A DNA stretch of 64,000 nucleotides from Siphonodentalium dalli (GCA_032622095.1 CP136068.1:136717989-136781988), one strand, 5' to 3'. Shown: positions 1-11,022, numbered from the stretch's first letter. Translations and numbers: made by a program. Notes: generated by a model from the letters alone, not told the origin.

Positions 1-42
1 CATCGTCTTACAAGCATGCACGCCATGACTACCTTACTCGTA

Positions 43-113
43 TTTAAATTCGCGCAGTACTATTTTTCGCGCACCCATCGGTGCACGAATTTAAAACTGA
101 GCGAAAAATAGTA
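43..113. repeat. Inverted repeat (hairpin) at window start
   Basis: GTACTATTTTTCGC at 57-70 is the reverse complement of GCGAAAAATAGTAC at 100-113. Just outside and inside these, TTAAATTCG and CGAATTTAA also pair. The result is a compact fold-back. Its right arm belongs to the dispersed repeat at 86-160. Confidence 0.7.
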
Positions 114-160
114 CGACTCCCAAGTTTAATCTAAACCACAGTCCACAGGTAATACAAGAG
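86..160 (+). repeat. 75-bp dispersed repeat, copy 1
   Basis: This stretch recurs in the same orientation at 22026-22100, directly before the truncated LINE, with about two mismatches in 75 bases. Homology stops abruptly after AATACAAGAG in both copies, which suggests a repeat edge. The repeat class is unknown. Confidence 0.85.
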
Positions 161-995
161 GGCTATGTTGCTGAGTTTACATATATTATGATCGGTTGAA
201 TAGACAATTATACGATGAGTGGTTTCTGGTACAACAAATGTAATTGAATGAGTGCACCCCCATATCCCGATAATGTATGCGGAAGAAAATGGACGACGAC
301 AGATGATAATGGTTACAAGATCAGCATGTATCGTCAAATAAAACCTTTACCATAATGTCAAAGTACTATTTTAGCATTTGTACAATGCGACAAAATCCAT
401 ACCATGCTTTCATAAGCAGTTATTTCGCTTAAAATGACAAATTCGTTTATCGCTGGATAGGTGGCCGTATCAGTTCAAGAATTTGGCTCTGAAAGTAGTT
501 AAAATTTCGATTTGTTATCTAATAGTAACAATTTTCTCACTAAATAATGGTTCAATAATGTGGTGCAGTTGGGCGGTCTAAGACGGATACACCCACCAGT
601 GGAGACTTTCTAGCCACGCCATTCGGTGAAATACAGTTTCATTTTATTATATAAAATTTGTTCTGGAATATTTTATTGCAATTCAATACAGATGGGTTAA
701 CTAATCGAGATACTGTCGATCTTCAAAACGTTGTTATTTCTGGCGATGCTTCTCTTTGTTTTGTCGAGGTGTTCATTTGTGTACGCCTCGTGCTTCCACT
801 AAAAAGCTAAACGATCGCCATCCATTGAAACCTGTAACCGGTTGTCAGAATTATTCAGTCTTCCATGAACAACATAACTATTCAATTTTCCACGAACAGC
901 ACCCCTTTTTGGTTTGTGTGATAATAGTCCAGCCTTCATGTGAAAGTATTTACAGTGAATTGTCTGTCTTACAACAATCATATTCACGAATCTAA

Positions 996-1633
996 GTGCC
1001 ACCGCAGACGCTACGATTAAAATCGTAAGTGGGGAAAATCGTAGGTGGAGAAATCGTAGCATGCCCGCAGACGCTACGGTGCTGCGATGTTTGCAGCTAC
1101 GATTTTATCAACGTGATCGATCACATGATAACAAAATGTTATACCCCATTCTCCGCATTATGCAAATACATACATATGGCATGTATCTCAATGTTCTAAA
1201 CTAACAAGTTGATGTTAAAAGTTCAAGTGAAATTGAATATTTTTTAATTTTAACATTTTTGTATCTGTCAACTCAACAGGCTCAGCTGCTCCAATTGAAT
1301 TTCAACAATTGCGACAGCCCTCTACTCCTTGCCTGTCGTGCCACATCTCCACCAATATGGCCTCGTTTTTGTAAGTGCAAGAAGTTTGTAAACTTTGCGC
1401 CATTTTTGAATGTTTACTTTTCGTGGTATTTACAACATGACCAGTGCGACAGTGGTCATGTGACAGCTACGATCGCGCTCGTTGCCAAGGTCGCGCCACG
1501 ATTTTCCTGGTAAAATCAAACAGTGCTTGATTGCTACGATTTGGCTACGATATTGTCGTGGGCATGCGCATTGGATACTTCCTCCTGCGATTTTCCCCAC
1601 TTACGATTTTAATCGCAGCGTGTGCGGTGGCAC
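996..1633. mobile_element. MITE with ~70-bp terminal inverted repeats, TAA duplication
   Basis: The ends read GTGCCACCGC... (from 996) and ...GCGGTGGCAC (to 1633). The arms match as inverted repeats over about 70 bp, including the shared core GATTAAAATCGTAAGTGGGG. TAA lies immediately outside both ends (993-995 and 1634-1636), as expected for a 3-bp target duplication. The 638-bp length, lack of a transposase frame and TWA-type target fit a non-autonomous PIF/Harbinger element. That family name is inference, because no transposase is present to confirm it. Confidence 0.75.
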
Positions 1634-1839
1634 TAAGGGTAGTATTTGCCATGAAAGTTTTAACAAATAAATCCTCATATATCATTAATACTATACCCAC
1701 AAGTCGGATTTCTGAACTTACATTCCTTGTCTACGATCGCTGTAGATTGTATTCCAAAAAATATAATCAAACAATATGGCCGTCATGTAGCAGACTATGA
1801 AACTGACGGCACGACAATGCGCATGCTCTACGTTCTTAC

Positions 1840-1985
1840 ACAATTGTGTGTAACAAAATATACACAATATGTGTAGTACGGCCCTTGGTCAATGTATTTG
1901 TATGTAAAACTACACATTGCTATGTGTATTAACCGGGTTTACACATTATGATGTGTAATCGTTTCTACATATTAGTTATAAGAGT
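1840..1985. repeat. Cluster of short ACACA/TGTGT palindromes
   Basis: Short self-complementary words such as TACACAATTGTGTGTA, TACACAATATGTGTA and TTACACATTATGATGTGTAA repeat at irregular spacing. A similar cluster lies at 12610-12860. The elements are too irregular for a satellite, and no function is assigned. Confidence 0.45.
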
Positions 1986-2187
1986 GTGTGATCGCCTCCG
2001 TCTGGGGCAAATATACAGCATCTGGACACCATTGTTCGATCGGTCCAGAACATGCCTAAATGAGCCTATATGAGCGAGGTCATGGCCAAAGACACAGTCG
2101 CATATTGCTCCCGGGATCAAAGTAGGCCTACACACCAAATTTGAGTCGAATCGGTCGAGCAGATTCCGAGTCTGTAACATACATACA
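1985..2187 (+). repeat. Dispersed repeat with CATA-rich tail (SINE/LINE 3'-end-like)
   Basis: About 200 bp resembles 46164-46385 in the same orientation, sharing TTGTTCGATCGG, ATCAAAGTAGGC and CGGTCGAGCAG. Both copies run into CATACATA microsatellite. A conserved 3' segment followed by a simple-repeat tail is typical of RTE-type LINE or SINE 3' ends. No coding sequence is present, so the class is inferred. Confidence 0.65.
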
Positions 2188-2250
2188 TACCTACGTACGT
2201 ACGTACGTGCGTGCGTGCATCCGGACGTACGTACGTACATACGTACATAC

Positions 2251-2313
<63 letters not shown>

Positions 2314-2332
2314 AGGGTGTGTGTGTGTGTGT
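2186..2332. repeat. Compound microsatellite (CATA/CGTA, TA, TG)
   Basis: CATA and ACGT-type tetranucleotides pass into about 20 TA units and then TG units. Small open frames here are simple-sequence artefacts. Confidence 0.95.
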
Positions 2333-2420
2333 ATCTCCCGTTCTTTTGTTAGCAGCTGATCATTCGAAAGGCGGCGCGTGTGCATACCTTTCGTCTTGAC
2401 TCAGTTCCGAAAGGCAACCA
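2333..2420 (-). repeat. Single arm of the 7.5-kb fold-back repeat
   Basis: This ~88-bp stretch is the reverse complement of about 7565-7650, sharing GAACTGAGTCAAGACGA, TATGCACACGCGCCGCC and AAAGAACGGGAGATACA. Here a single arm directly abuts the TG microsatellite. At 7.5 kb two arms face each other and are again flanked by microsatellite. Confidence 0.8.
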
Positions 2421-3837
2421 GCATATACAATTGGCAACCATAATGTGTCATTGAAATACATCCCAACATATAAGACATGTCAATTTTCAATTGTTTAGTT
2501 ATTTAAAAAACACACATGTGTATATTCAGGGATTCCGCTATACCGGCAGGGGGTCCCTTTGACGGCCCCGTTCCCCTAGCCAAGTTTTCCCCTAGCAAAG
2601 TTTTTCTCTGATTTTCCCCTGACGCATTCCCCTCCCAGGGCCCTTGAACCCTTCGTTTTAATGCAAACTCCTTGAAACCCTGGAATTTCGTGTAACCGTA
2701 AAACCTTCAGTATATCGATTCGTAATATATAGCCGGAAACGATATATTTTGTGTACGATGCGAATGCGATATTTGTGACGTAACTCTACCAATGAAGCGT
2801 CATAGCTTCGTTGGTTACCAAGTACAAATCTTTATATAGCAATTATCTCGAGTCAATATCAATTGTGTGACCCCCCTCTCCCGCCCAATGAAGCATCATA
2901 GCCAACACTTTCCCGCCGATAGCAGCAATTCTCTCGAGGTAATTTCAATTGTTTGACCCCAAATGATTGAATGCAACAACAAAATAGTTCCGAGCTTTTT
3001 AAACCAGTGTTCGTAGATCGAATGAATTTTTAAAAGACGAGTGAATGTTACTGTTGGTCATGAACTTCCCTTGATGACTTGGCGAGGCACCTCCTCAAGA
3101 GTATAGTTGACTTTTAACTGGTACGAAATATCATAGTACATTTAATTATTCTACCCACCGGAAATAAAAAATAAATCTAAATTTAGTCTCAGTTAAAAGT
3201 TTGTTTTTATTTCACTCAGTTCAACCACAATAATGTGGTTAATCAACTTAATTGACTGACTGTTGTATCACATAAATTGTTACATTTCTTGTTTTAATTT
3301 TGAGAATGTATACATACCAGAATTATAATCGTAATTCGCGTTCTGCTGGACAATGCATTTCTAGTGTTGCACTTTTCTAAATTTTCGAAGCAGGTGTTCG
3401 TGTTTTCCCCTATTTACAACCGGCCCCATTTCCCTACCCCCTAGCGGAAACACTGGTATATTTAACGCATTTAATACGCCTTTTCGTGTTTTGAAAATAC
3501 GGACGAAACTTTTTTAACACTGGCATTAATTTACGTGTTCAAATAATGTAACGCAGGCGTTATGTTTCACTGGATGAAATTTGAGATTTCCCAATAGAAT
3601 ACATTATGTAATATACTCAGACAGCTAACCATGGGGCTGTATATTATTCACGCCGCAAGGTGTAAGCTGCTTTGCCGATGTTATGTTCGAGTGGACGATC
3701 GATAATCCACTGGGCGAATGTATTATGCGTAATATTCGTTCTTGAGTACAAACCGTACCGCTAGAGTCACGATAGTGTGACAAAGATTAGCACATGTGTT
3801 TACGTCACCGAGTAATTGTGGGGACATGTTTCTATTA
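2421..3837. other. No gene seen; one short tandem duplication
   Basis: No convincing coding sequence is visible. The only structure I see is a degenerate two-copy duplication at about 2788-2960 (CAATGAAGCRTCATAGC ... TCAATTGTKTGACCCC). Confidence 0.5.
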
Positions 3838-4170
3838 TGAAGGTTCGCTATCCCGAAGGTCCACTATTCCGAAGGTTCTCTATTCTGAATATTTGCTATT
3901 TCGAAGGTTCGCTATTCCGAAGGTTCGCTATTCCGAAGGTTCGCTATTCCGAAGGTTTTTGTTATTTTTAGGTTAATTCTATATTCTAAAGTATTGAGAG
4001 GGTTGATTGTCACGAAGATTATTTTTATGGAATGTGCGCTCACATCCGAATGGATCCTGCGCGCATACCGATACAGATACAGGAGGAAATAACTTAGAAC
4101 ATTAAATGTGATTTTGTTTTGTTTTCGCGGGTTTTCTTGAGACTTAATGTCATTGCGTGGGCCCATACCT
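3838..4170 (+). repeat. CCGAAGGTTCGCTATT minisatellite unit, copy 1
   Basis: A 16-bp motif (TTCGCTATTCCGAAGG) repeats about seven times from 3838 to 3955. A tail follows containing TATTCTAAAGTATTGAGAGG and GTTTTCGCGGGTTTTCTTGA. The same head-and-tail arrangement recurs at 4314-4640, so this is one half of a ~530-bp tandem duplication. A third minisatellite patch, in opposite orientation, is at 45213-45275. Confidence 0.85.
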
Positions 4171-4313
4171 TTGAATTATTGGCATATAATATGAATGTTG
4201 CGGTATATATGGACCCTCCTGCATTGGGACATGACATGACATGACTTAAGTGCTGTTCTGGGCGGGCTCCAATTTGGGGTTCAATATTTTAAGGGCCAAA
4301 TTTAGAATTTTAT

Positions 4314-4640
4314 GGGCCCATACCTTTGAACTCTGGGCATATAAATATGAATATTTGGGGGGCATGTCTTTATTCCGAAAGTTCACTATCCCGAAGGTGC
4401 ACTATTCCGAAATTTCTCTGAATGTTCGCTATTCCGAAGGTTCACCAATCAGAAGGTTCGTTATTCCGAAGGTTCTGTATTCCGAAGGTTTTTGTTATTT
4501 CAAGGTTAATTCTATATTCTAAAGTATTGAGAGGGTTCATTATCACGAAGATTCTTTTTATGAAGGAAATATCTTAAAACATTAAATATGATTTTGTTTT
4601 GTTTTCGCGGGTTTTCTTGAGTTTAATGTCATTACGTATG
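4314..4640 (+). repeat. CCGAAGGTTCGCTATT minisatellite unit, copy 2
   Basis: This repeats the 3838-4170 block: GGGCCCATACCTTTGAA leader, the 16-bp minisatellite with more variation, then the same tail. The leader also occurs at the right edge of copy 1 (about 4158), which gives the duplication its phase. Confidence 0.8.
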
Positions 4641-5079
4641 ACCTTATTTCTCATTACATATTCACGCCAAGCAGCCCACACAATTGTAATGTTTCCATGC
4701 GATTTAATGTCATTACGTGTGACCTAATATCTCAATAATCTGAGGCAAGAGTACGCCTACTAAAGGCGAATTATAACAGTGGGGCTATAACGCTCAATGA
4801 ATACTGGAGGCTATAACAAAATGCGCAGCAGAATATCGCTGAATAGACGGGTGTTGAGATGAGCCTAACTGCACTTAATTTTCGAGTCTTTCATTTTTTT
4901 ATAGTATATACGGTTTTAATAACAATTTATGCCATAAAATTTGAATAAAATAATATAATTCATCACCATTTGAAACGCAGAATACTTCTATCTCCTAGTT
5001 TGAAACACCTTTAAAATACCGCGACAAGTCGTGCGTCGTATATTTAGCAATTAGCAAATAACATGTCCTCTTCGGCTTT

Positions 5080-5650
5080 CATAGATTTCAACGTAATTTG
5101 ATACGATATTTGTGTCCGGGAAGTGTTTTGGATGGGTCAAATCGTGACCCCGACCCGACCTTGACCTTTAAAACTGTCAATGCAAGATAAATTTTGGTAT
5201 AAAACGGACAAATTTCGGCGAAATTTGATACCTAGGGATACTTTTGTCCGGGGAGTGTTTTTGAACGGGTCAAATCGTGACCTCGGCGTGACCTTGACCT
5301 TCAATGTAATCAATCAAAGGTCATATCAGGTAAAACGTATGGATTTCGACGAAATTTGATACATATGGGTACTTTTGTCGGAGGAGTGTTTTGGACGGGT
5401 CAAATCATGACCGTATCTAGACTTTCAAAATTGTTAATTAAAGGTCAAGTGGGGGTAAAACGGACGGATTTCGACGAAATTTGATACCTAGGGGTACTTT
5501 TCTCCGGGCGGGGTTGTTTTGGACGGGTCAAATCATGACCCTGACCTGACATTGACTTTCGAAATAGTCAATTGAAGGTCAAATCGCGCCTTTCGCCGGA
5601 AATCAGATGGGAAACAGGCCGGACGAAGTCGGTCCCATCAGCTTGTGTAA
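5080..5650 (+). repeat. Degenerate ~115-bp tandem repeat, Helitron-related
   Basis: Four to five units carry GGATTTCGACGAAATTTGAT, a TTTTGTCCGGGGAGTGTTTT block and a run of GACC/TTGACC words. The same unit recurs at about 8255-8595 inside the Helitron-like element. The sequence after 5600 (GGACGAAGTCGGTCCCATCAGC) looks like a decayed version of that element's end. A decayed sibling copy is the best reading. Confidence 0.65.
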
Positions 5651-5783
5651 TAAAGAAGACAGTTTGAAGAAAGTAATGTATAACACGATAAACGGGGAAA
5701 ACTTGAAATATGGAAGTATGCAAATTTCCCACATAAAATTTGAAAGCTACATGTAGTTTAAAAGAATAATTGTATTATAATTG

Positions 5784-5826
5784 GTGGCGTTACCATTTCT
5801 GACTACGGTTTTCTTGTTACCAGTTG
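5784..5826. repeat. Left arm of a distant inverted pair
   Basis: GCGTTACCATTTCTGAC followed by GGTTTTCTTGTTAC matches the reverse complement of about 7843-7885 over roughly 40 bp. The pair brackets 2.1 kb holding an intron-like segment and palindromic repeats. Confidence 0.6.
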
Positions 5827-5937
5827 TGGAGTGTTATCGCTACCACAGGCCATGATATGACCACACATGCAGTGCATGTCTAGAAAGACGGCTTTGTTAA
5901 ATGAAATTGATCACTGAAGACTTGCTTTACAGATAAG

Positions 5938-6250
5938 GTAAGTTTTGTTGTTAATCAAAGTATATCAATTTTGTTTCAACATTTTACAATCTTACATTGA
6001 TACACTCATGTATGCGTTCAATTAACCGCGTATCGATACATTCATGTTCTTTATATATTATAGTAAATTAATTAATTATATTAAAGACATATATATAGGC
6101 TGTCATCAATGCCTTTATTTGAGGATACACGTTTTATTGTACTTAAATACTATAACGGGCTGTGTTCGGTAATTCCTTATCACTCTGCATGCATGTGGGC
6201 ATATACACCGTATGTCCATTGTATTAACAACTATTCAATCTCTTTTTCAG
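5938..6250 (+). other. Possible small intron
   Basis: AAG|GTAAGTTTTG at 5938 is a strong donor context. A pyrimidine-rich TCTCTTTTTCAG ending at 6250 is a good acceptor, giving a 313-bp intron. The flanking exons are not recognised, so this is a splice-signal prediction only. Confidence 0.3.
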
Positions 6251-6254
6251 ATAT

Positions 6255-6428
6255 ATGTTCGATCGAACCAGAAATATTATAAAAAGTTATCGACAGGAAT
6301 TTTCTGAACGGTGCAAAATCATACGCGCTGCGACGGCGCTCATATATATGCATAGTTCGGAAGTGATTTGGGATTCACATTTTGCCGAGAAATCAAGCTG
6401 CAATATCAGAAACAGTGTTTATATATAA
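6255..6428 (+). CDS. Hypothetical 57-residue frame after the possible intron
   Basis: An ATG lies four bases after the predicted acceptor and opens a 57-codon frame ending TAA at 6428. The product is basic at its N-terminus (begins MFDRTRNIIKSYRQEF) and has no motif, signal peptide or membrane segment that I recognise. Position just after a good acceptor is the only support. It could equally be chance in a repeat-rich region, and I assign no function. Confidence 0.15.
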   Translation: MFDRTRNIIKSYRQEFSERCKIIRAATALIYMHSSEVIWDSHFAEKSSCNIRNSVYI

Positions 6429-6849
6429 AACAGATTTCATGGTTTGTGTCGGAATTATTATGTGCATCTGGACGTTACTGTACGATAACATGAGGGATAT
6501 ACGTGTGCGGCTTCATCAACATCCTCAGTAACTACACGTGGATCATCTACCCCAAAAAAATGTGAATTTGGTGCTCACAAAAGTGGATATTCCGGTTTCT
6601 GGTGATGGGAGTGAGAAATTTGGGGACTATATTCCGACACTAGACATTGTGGGTTGTGGTCACACATATGTATTGTCCTCAAAGGAAAACAATGCTCGGA
6701 CTATATTCGTTGAAGGAATGTTATGTTCTTAATGTTATGTATCATATATATACATGTATTTGGATTGGTTTTATAAACCAACTGTTTTGATTAAAATTGA
6801 TTCAAGACAATTCATCTTTTGTCAATCATTCTAGCAAAGGAATACTGGG

Positions 6850-7217
6850 CATCTAATTCGAACACTGATGTTATCATAATTTAACACTGGTGTTATCAAG
6901 AATTAGCATCAGTGTAACACCAGTGTTAATAGTTTGGGTTTTGAACACCAAAATGTGTTAATTATCCATTACATGTGTTCAGAACACATGTTTGCGTTAA
7001 ACTTTTTTTTAACACCAGTGTTAAACTCCTTTGAACACAGGTGTTAAATTTTTTAACATTGGTGTTAAAAATTTGAACGCTAGTGTTAAAAATTTTGAAT
7101 GCCATTATGTGTTCAAAATTTTAACACCAGTGTTAATTTTTTTAACACACGTGTTATAACTTTGAACACATTAAAGTGTTAATTATCCGTTACATTTTCC
7201 GTGTTCAAATAGTTAAC
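6850..7217. repeat. Palindromic AACACNNGTGTT repeat cluster
   Basis: About a dozen self-complementary words of the form TTAACACCAGTGTTAA or GAACACATGTGTTC are separated by short T- or A-rich spacers. A longer phrase, GTGTTAATTATCCRTTACAT, occurs near both ends (about 6954 and 7174). The cluster ends just before the CT microsatellite. Confidence 0.8.
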
Positions 7218-7230
7218 ACGTGGATTTACA

Positions 7231-7443
<213 letters not shown>

Positions 7444-7650
7444 CATTCGCTCATTAACCCCTGATCGTTCAGAGTGCAGATGTACGAACAAATCGCCTTG
7501 GTTCAGTTCCGGGAAGCGAATCCGGGTTATTACAGATCGATGGAGAATAACCCGGATTTGCGTTCCGGAACTGAGTCAAGACGACAGGTATGCACACGCG
7601 CCGCCAATCGAACGATCAGTGGCTAACGAAAGAACGGGAGATACATATAT
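7444..7650. repeat. Fold-back palindrome flanked by microsatellites
   Basis: Two ~95-bp arms face each other around GATCGATGG near 7540. For example AATCCGGGTTATT at 7518-7530 pairs with AATAACCCGGATT, and CAGTTCCGG pairs with CCGGAACTG. The left side abuts the CT tract; the right side runs into TATA/TATC simple repeat. A lone arm occurs at 2333-2420 in reverse orientation. No terminal duplication could be identified. Confidence 0.75.
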
Positions 7651-7842
7651 ATAAATAAGCTATATATATCTATCTATCTATCTAGCGCCCCATTTATTAT
7701 TCCTTTTTATAAAGATAAAATAAAACAAGCCGAAGATGATATGATTAGAATTTCTTAAGCATGAAATAGTGCGATATGTTGTTATGAGAGTACGTTGTAC
7801 CTGTGATAGTTACGTTACGCACACGGTGTTCCCCTACTATAC

Positions 7843-7885
7843 CGTATTGTAACAAGAAAACCAATGTCAGAAATGGTAACGCGCT
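7843..7885. repeat. Right arm of a distant inverted pair
   Basis: This is the reverse-complement partner of 5784-5826. It could be the end of a 2.1-kb inverted-repeat element, or simply a second copy of a dispersed repeat. No target duplication was found. Confidence 0.55.
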
Positions 7886-7920
7886 CGACATCATATATTA
7901 TATACCCATGATTGTAATTA

Positions 7921-9443
7921 TCTACTATATATTTTGAGACTTACGAAATATATCTGTATATCCTTTATAGACTCGAAAACGGCTCCATCGATTGAGCCCA
8001 AACTTACTATCTAAGGGTAAAAAGCCACGGGAGTGCCATCGGACCATTAGCGAGCCCGTGCGACCATTCATTTACCCTTCAACTGCAACTGTCGTTGGAA
8101 TTCATGTGTTAATCGCGTGATAAATAAACAGCGTTTGTATATGACGCGTAGCCGGGAATAATACTTTTGAGTTGATTCCATCGATCGTCTTATGTTTTCG
8201 ACGCATCGCATCCATATACTCATATATCCGTATGTCCTTCATAGGCTCGAACACTGCCGGACGGATTTCGGCGAAATTTTATACCTAGGGGTACTTATAA
8301 CCGGTGAATGTTTTGGGTGTGTCAAATCGCGACCCTGACCTGACTTTGACCTTCAAAATGGTAAATTCAAGGTCAAATCGGGTAAAACGGACGGATTTCG
8401 ATAACATTTTAAACCTAGAAATACTTTTGTCCGGGGTGTGTTTTGGACGGATCAAATCGTGACCCCGACCTGACCTTGACCTTCAAAATGGTCAATTCAA
8501 GATAAAATCGGGTAAAACGGACGGATTTCGACGAAATTTTAAACCTAGGGCAACTTTTGTCCTGGGAGTGTTTTGGACGGATCAAATCTTCAACTGCCAC
8601 CGCAATGGAGATTGATGGGTTAATCGCGTAATAATTAATGAGCGTTTGTATGTGAAGCGTGGCTATTAAAGAGCGTTTATCTACTTTGTGAAAATATACG
8701 GCATTTGACCGTCTCGGAAGCTGGGGATATCCAGACGAAAACTGCTGGGCCGATTGAACCCAAACTTGCTGTACTATAGGGTAAAAAGCCACAGGCAGTG
8801 CACTCAGACCTTTCGCGAGCCCATGCGACAACTCCTTCACCCTTCAACTGCCACGGTTATGGGGATTGAACACTGCTGGGCCGATTGAACCCAAACTTGC
8901 TGTGTAAGGGTAAAAATCCACAGGCAGTGCACTCGGATCATTCGCGACCCCATGTGATCACTTCTACACTATTCAACTGCCAACCGTAATAGGGATTGAT
9001 GGGTTAATCGCGTGATAATTAATGAGCGTTAGAATATGAGGCGTCGCTATTAAACATATACGGCAGGTCAAAACTGGGGATATCGAGACGACATTTCGTA
9101 CTTAGGGGTTCAAAGGGACGAGGAAGATATTCGTCGGGTTAGTTCGTCCGCCCGATGTGACCTTGACATTGAAACGAGTACCACAAATGACATTGGGCGA
9201 TATATCGGTAGTCAGCGGTAACATCGATGTGAAATTTGTTATGTATAGTTAACTCGGGACGGGAAATATTTGTGTCCGGTTATTTTGTCCACCCAACATA
9301 ACCTTGATACGGGTACCCGCGACCTTGGGCGATATTTCGGGCATCAGCGGTGGCAGCGACGTACGGGGTTACCTTGAAAAAAATAATTATGGATCGACCA
9401 AAGCCATGGGACCTATCCCGCCAGTGGTGGGCTAATCTGCTAG
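7921..9443 (+). mobile_element. Helitron-like non-autonomous element
   Basis: The left end reads A|TCTACTATATATTTTGAG and the right end CTGCTAG|T. That gives a 5'-TC, a CTAG-3' terminus and insertion between A and T, as expected for Helitrons. A short stem (CCCGCC/GGTGGG with one G.T pair and a 3-nt loop) lies about 12 bases before the right end. Internally there are two copies of a GATTGARCCCAAACTTRCT...AAGGGTAAAAAGCCAC block (a third is partial) and tandem GACCTTGACC units shared with 5080-5650. No Rep/helicase coding is present. The ends were read by eye, so the exact borders are inference. Confidence 0.6.
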
Positions 9444-9630
9444 TAGAATATAAAATATAATGGTTTCACGAATGACCAACTAAGAATTCCGTTAAAACGA
9501 CTAATCCTTCAAATAATTACAAAAACTATATACGGCTTATCACTGAAGGTTTCTCATGCATCTCACCAGAGAGCCTCTAAATGCATACAAAAAAATCTAC
9601 TAATCTGATTAAATACACTCCCGATACTTT

Positions 9631-9808
9631 GCAATACGACCTTTTAGTCTACTTTCCAACTGATACATACTTCGACAGCAATTTAAGCTGTTATAATATG
9701 CATTGTGTTCCCGCAATAAAATCCTCAAGGATGGCCCAGCCATTGTTCACACCTAAATATCGAAAGCAATTAACGGGGTCATAAAAGTTACATACTGCAA
9801 CAATGAGA
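9631..9808 (+). repeat. 178-bp dispersed repeat, copy 1
   Basis: This matches 21179-21355 in the same orientation: GCAATACGACC at the start, then TGCATTGTGTTCCCGC, and TAAAAGTTACATACTGCAAC near the end. Similarity is about 80-85% by eye. No coding potential or class is recognised. Confidence 0.8.
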
Positions 9809-10285
9809 TAAAAGATGAAATATAAGAATTTACAAATTATCTTTTAAATTTCTTTTATTTGTAATTGGCATAGCTTATCACAAACCAAAAATCAACATTA
9901 TTGACATAATGTAAAGGACAATAAACGAAATTGATATTCCCAACTACACCTTTTACCGGACTCGGCATCGGGATCGCAGTTCAGCTTTTAAATCCGTCTC
10001 AAAAATTCCCATTTCTATAAATAAAACGCCCATCGCCCACTGAAACCAAGAAGCAGCGAGACATTATACACGCGCAGTAGCCGACAGGAAGTCACGTGTT
10101 AATTTCGCTAAATAGCGTATGCTCTTCCCTGAATTTCGTCTCATCGTATAGAAAATATAGAAAAAAATCGTATGATGCCATTCACCTGCCAAGGTATAAA
10201 CAACCACGCGCGCCTGCGGTTGCTATTCTATCTGTAGTCTGTTTAAACCTTTCATGACGGAGCCGCTGTGTGCAACATAAAATAC

Positions 10286-10470
10286 CATGTGCCAGTGCAT
10301 GCTATCATATATGGAGCCTCCCATATATATGGAGCGGAACTCCCATATATAAGATAATGCATTGGCTTACACTGTCAGATAAATATTGTTAGGCCAATGC
10401 ATTCTCTCATATACGCGAGGAGCCCTATGTGCGACTCGCATATATACACGAGAATGTATTGGCACAGGGA
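10286..10470. mobile_element. Divergent copy of the double-hairpin module
   Basis: It has the same plan as the module at 33837-34062: GTGCCAGTGCAT..., an inner AATGCATTGGC, a short AT spacer, then GGCCAATGCATTCTC ... GTATTGGCACAGGG. It is more diverged, and neither piggyBac-type end is next to it. It therefore shows the module existing outside the TTAA-bounded element. Confidence 0.65.
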
Positions 10471-10511
10471 TTTTGATTTTGTAACGTGTTTGGCAGCTTC
10501 AGACATGGAAG

Positions 10512-10763
10512 GGTTAAGGACGAGAAACACACATTGGTGCACATCATATACCTCAAAGAGAGCTTTCCGATGAATGGCAACAAGCTATATTTCCGACTAA
10601 ATCCTGAAAAATTACCCATAAATCTGCTGTGGTTAAGGAGTCGATTATTTAGAGCATTACTGTATATATTAAAATATGCCAACAGGGCAGGTATCACCGG
10701 AATAAATGTCAAAGACATTTCAGGTATATGATGTGCACCGATGTGTGTTTCTCGTCCTTAACC
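10512..10763. mobile_element. 252-bp MITE with TTAA ends
   Basis: GGTTAAGGACGAGAAACACA at the left is matched by TGTGTTTCTCGTCCTTAACC at the right. The inverted repeats extend to about 42 bp with one mismatch. TTAA sits at 10514-10517 and 10758-10761, so the transposon proper may be GGACGAG...CTCGTCC with TTAA target duplications. TTAA targeting suggests piggyBac-like mobilisation (family knowledge), although the TIR differs from the CCCTTTACCC family in this window. Confidence 0.8.
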
Positions 10764-10925
10764 TAGAAACTCATTCATTTCTTTTTGCTTGTACGTGATT
10801 CTATGAAATGAGCTTTCAAAGTGACAATGCTAGATTTGAAAATGCCTTACAATTCCACACAATTGAGGTCTGTCCTTGTTTATAGATAGTGTAGTTAAAA
10901 CGCTGGGGAGTACCCAAATGAGCCT

Positions 10926-11022
10926 ATATAAATTTCACGTCTTCAGACACTCGAACAGACTGTGTGGTTTAGTATATAAAGACATTGCAAGCAGGAACAT
11001 ATAAATACAACAGCATCACCAG
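10926..11022 (+). promoter_or_regulatory. Possible TATA promoter and first-exon donor
   Basis: TATA-like words occur at 10926 (TATATAAATTT), about 10974 (TATATAAAG) and about 11000. About 25-45 bases after the last two comes CACCAG|GTAAGTG, a near-consensus splice donor at 11023. This arrangement would suit a short non-coding first exon. No downstream exon is recognised, so the call rests only on signals. Confidence 0.25.

Noticed and set aside
8415-8840. 141-codon minus-strand frame
   Set aside because: It lies in the tandem part of the Helitron-like element and has no recognisable domain.
10425-10731. Overlapping 81- and 97-codon frames
   Set aside because: They span the TTAA-bounded MITE at 10512-10763 and read through its inverted repeats.
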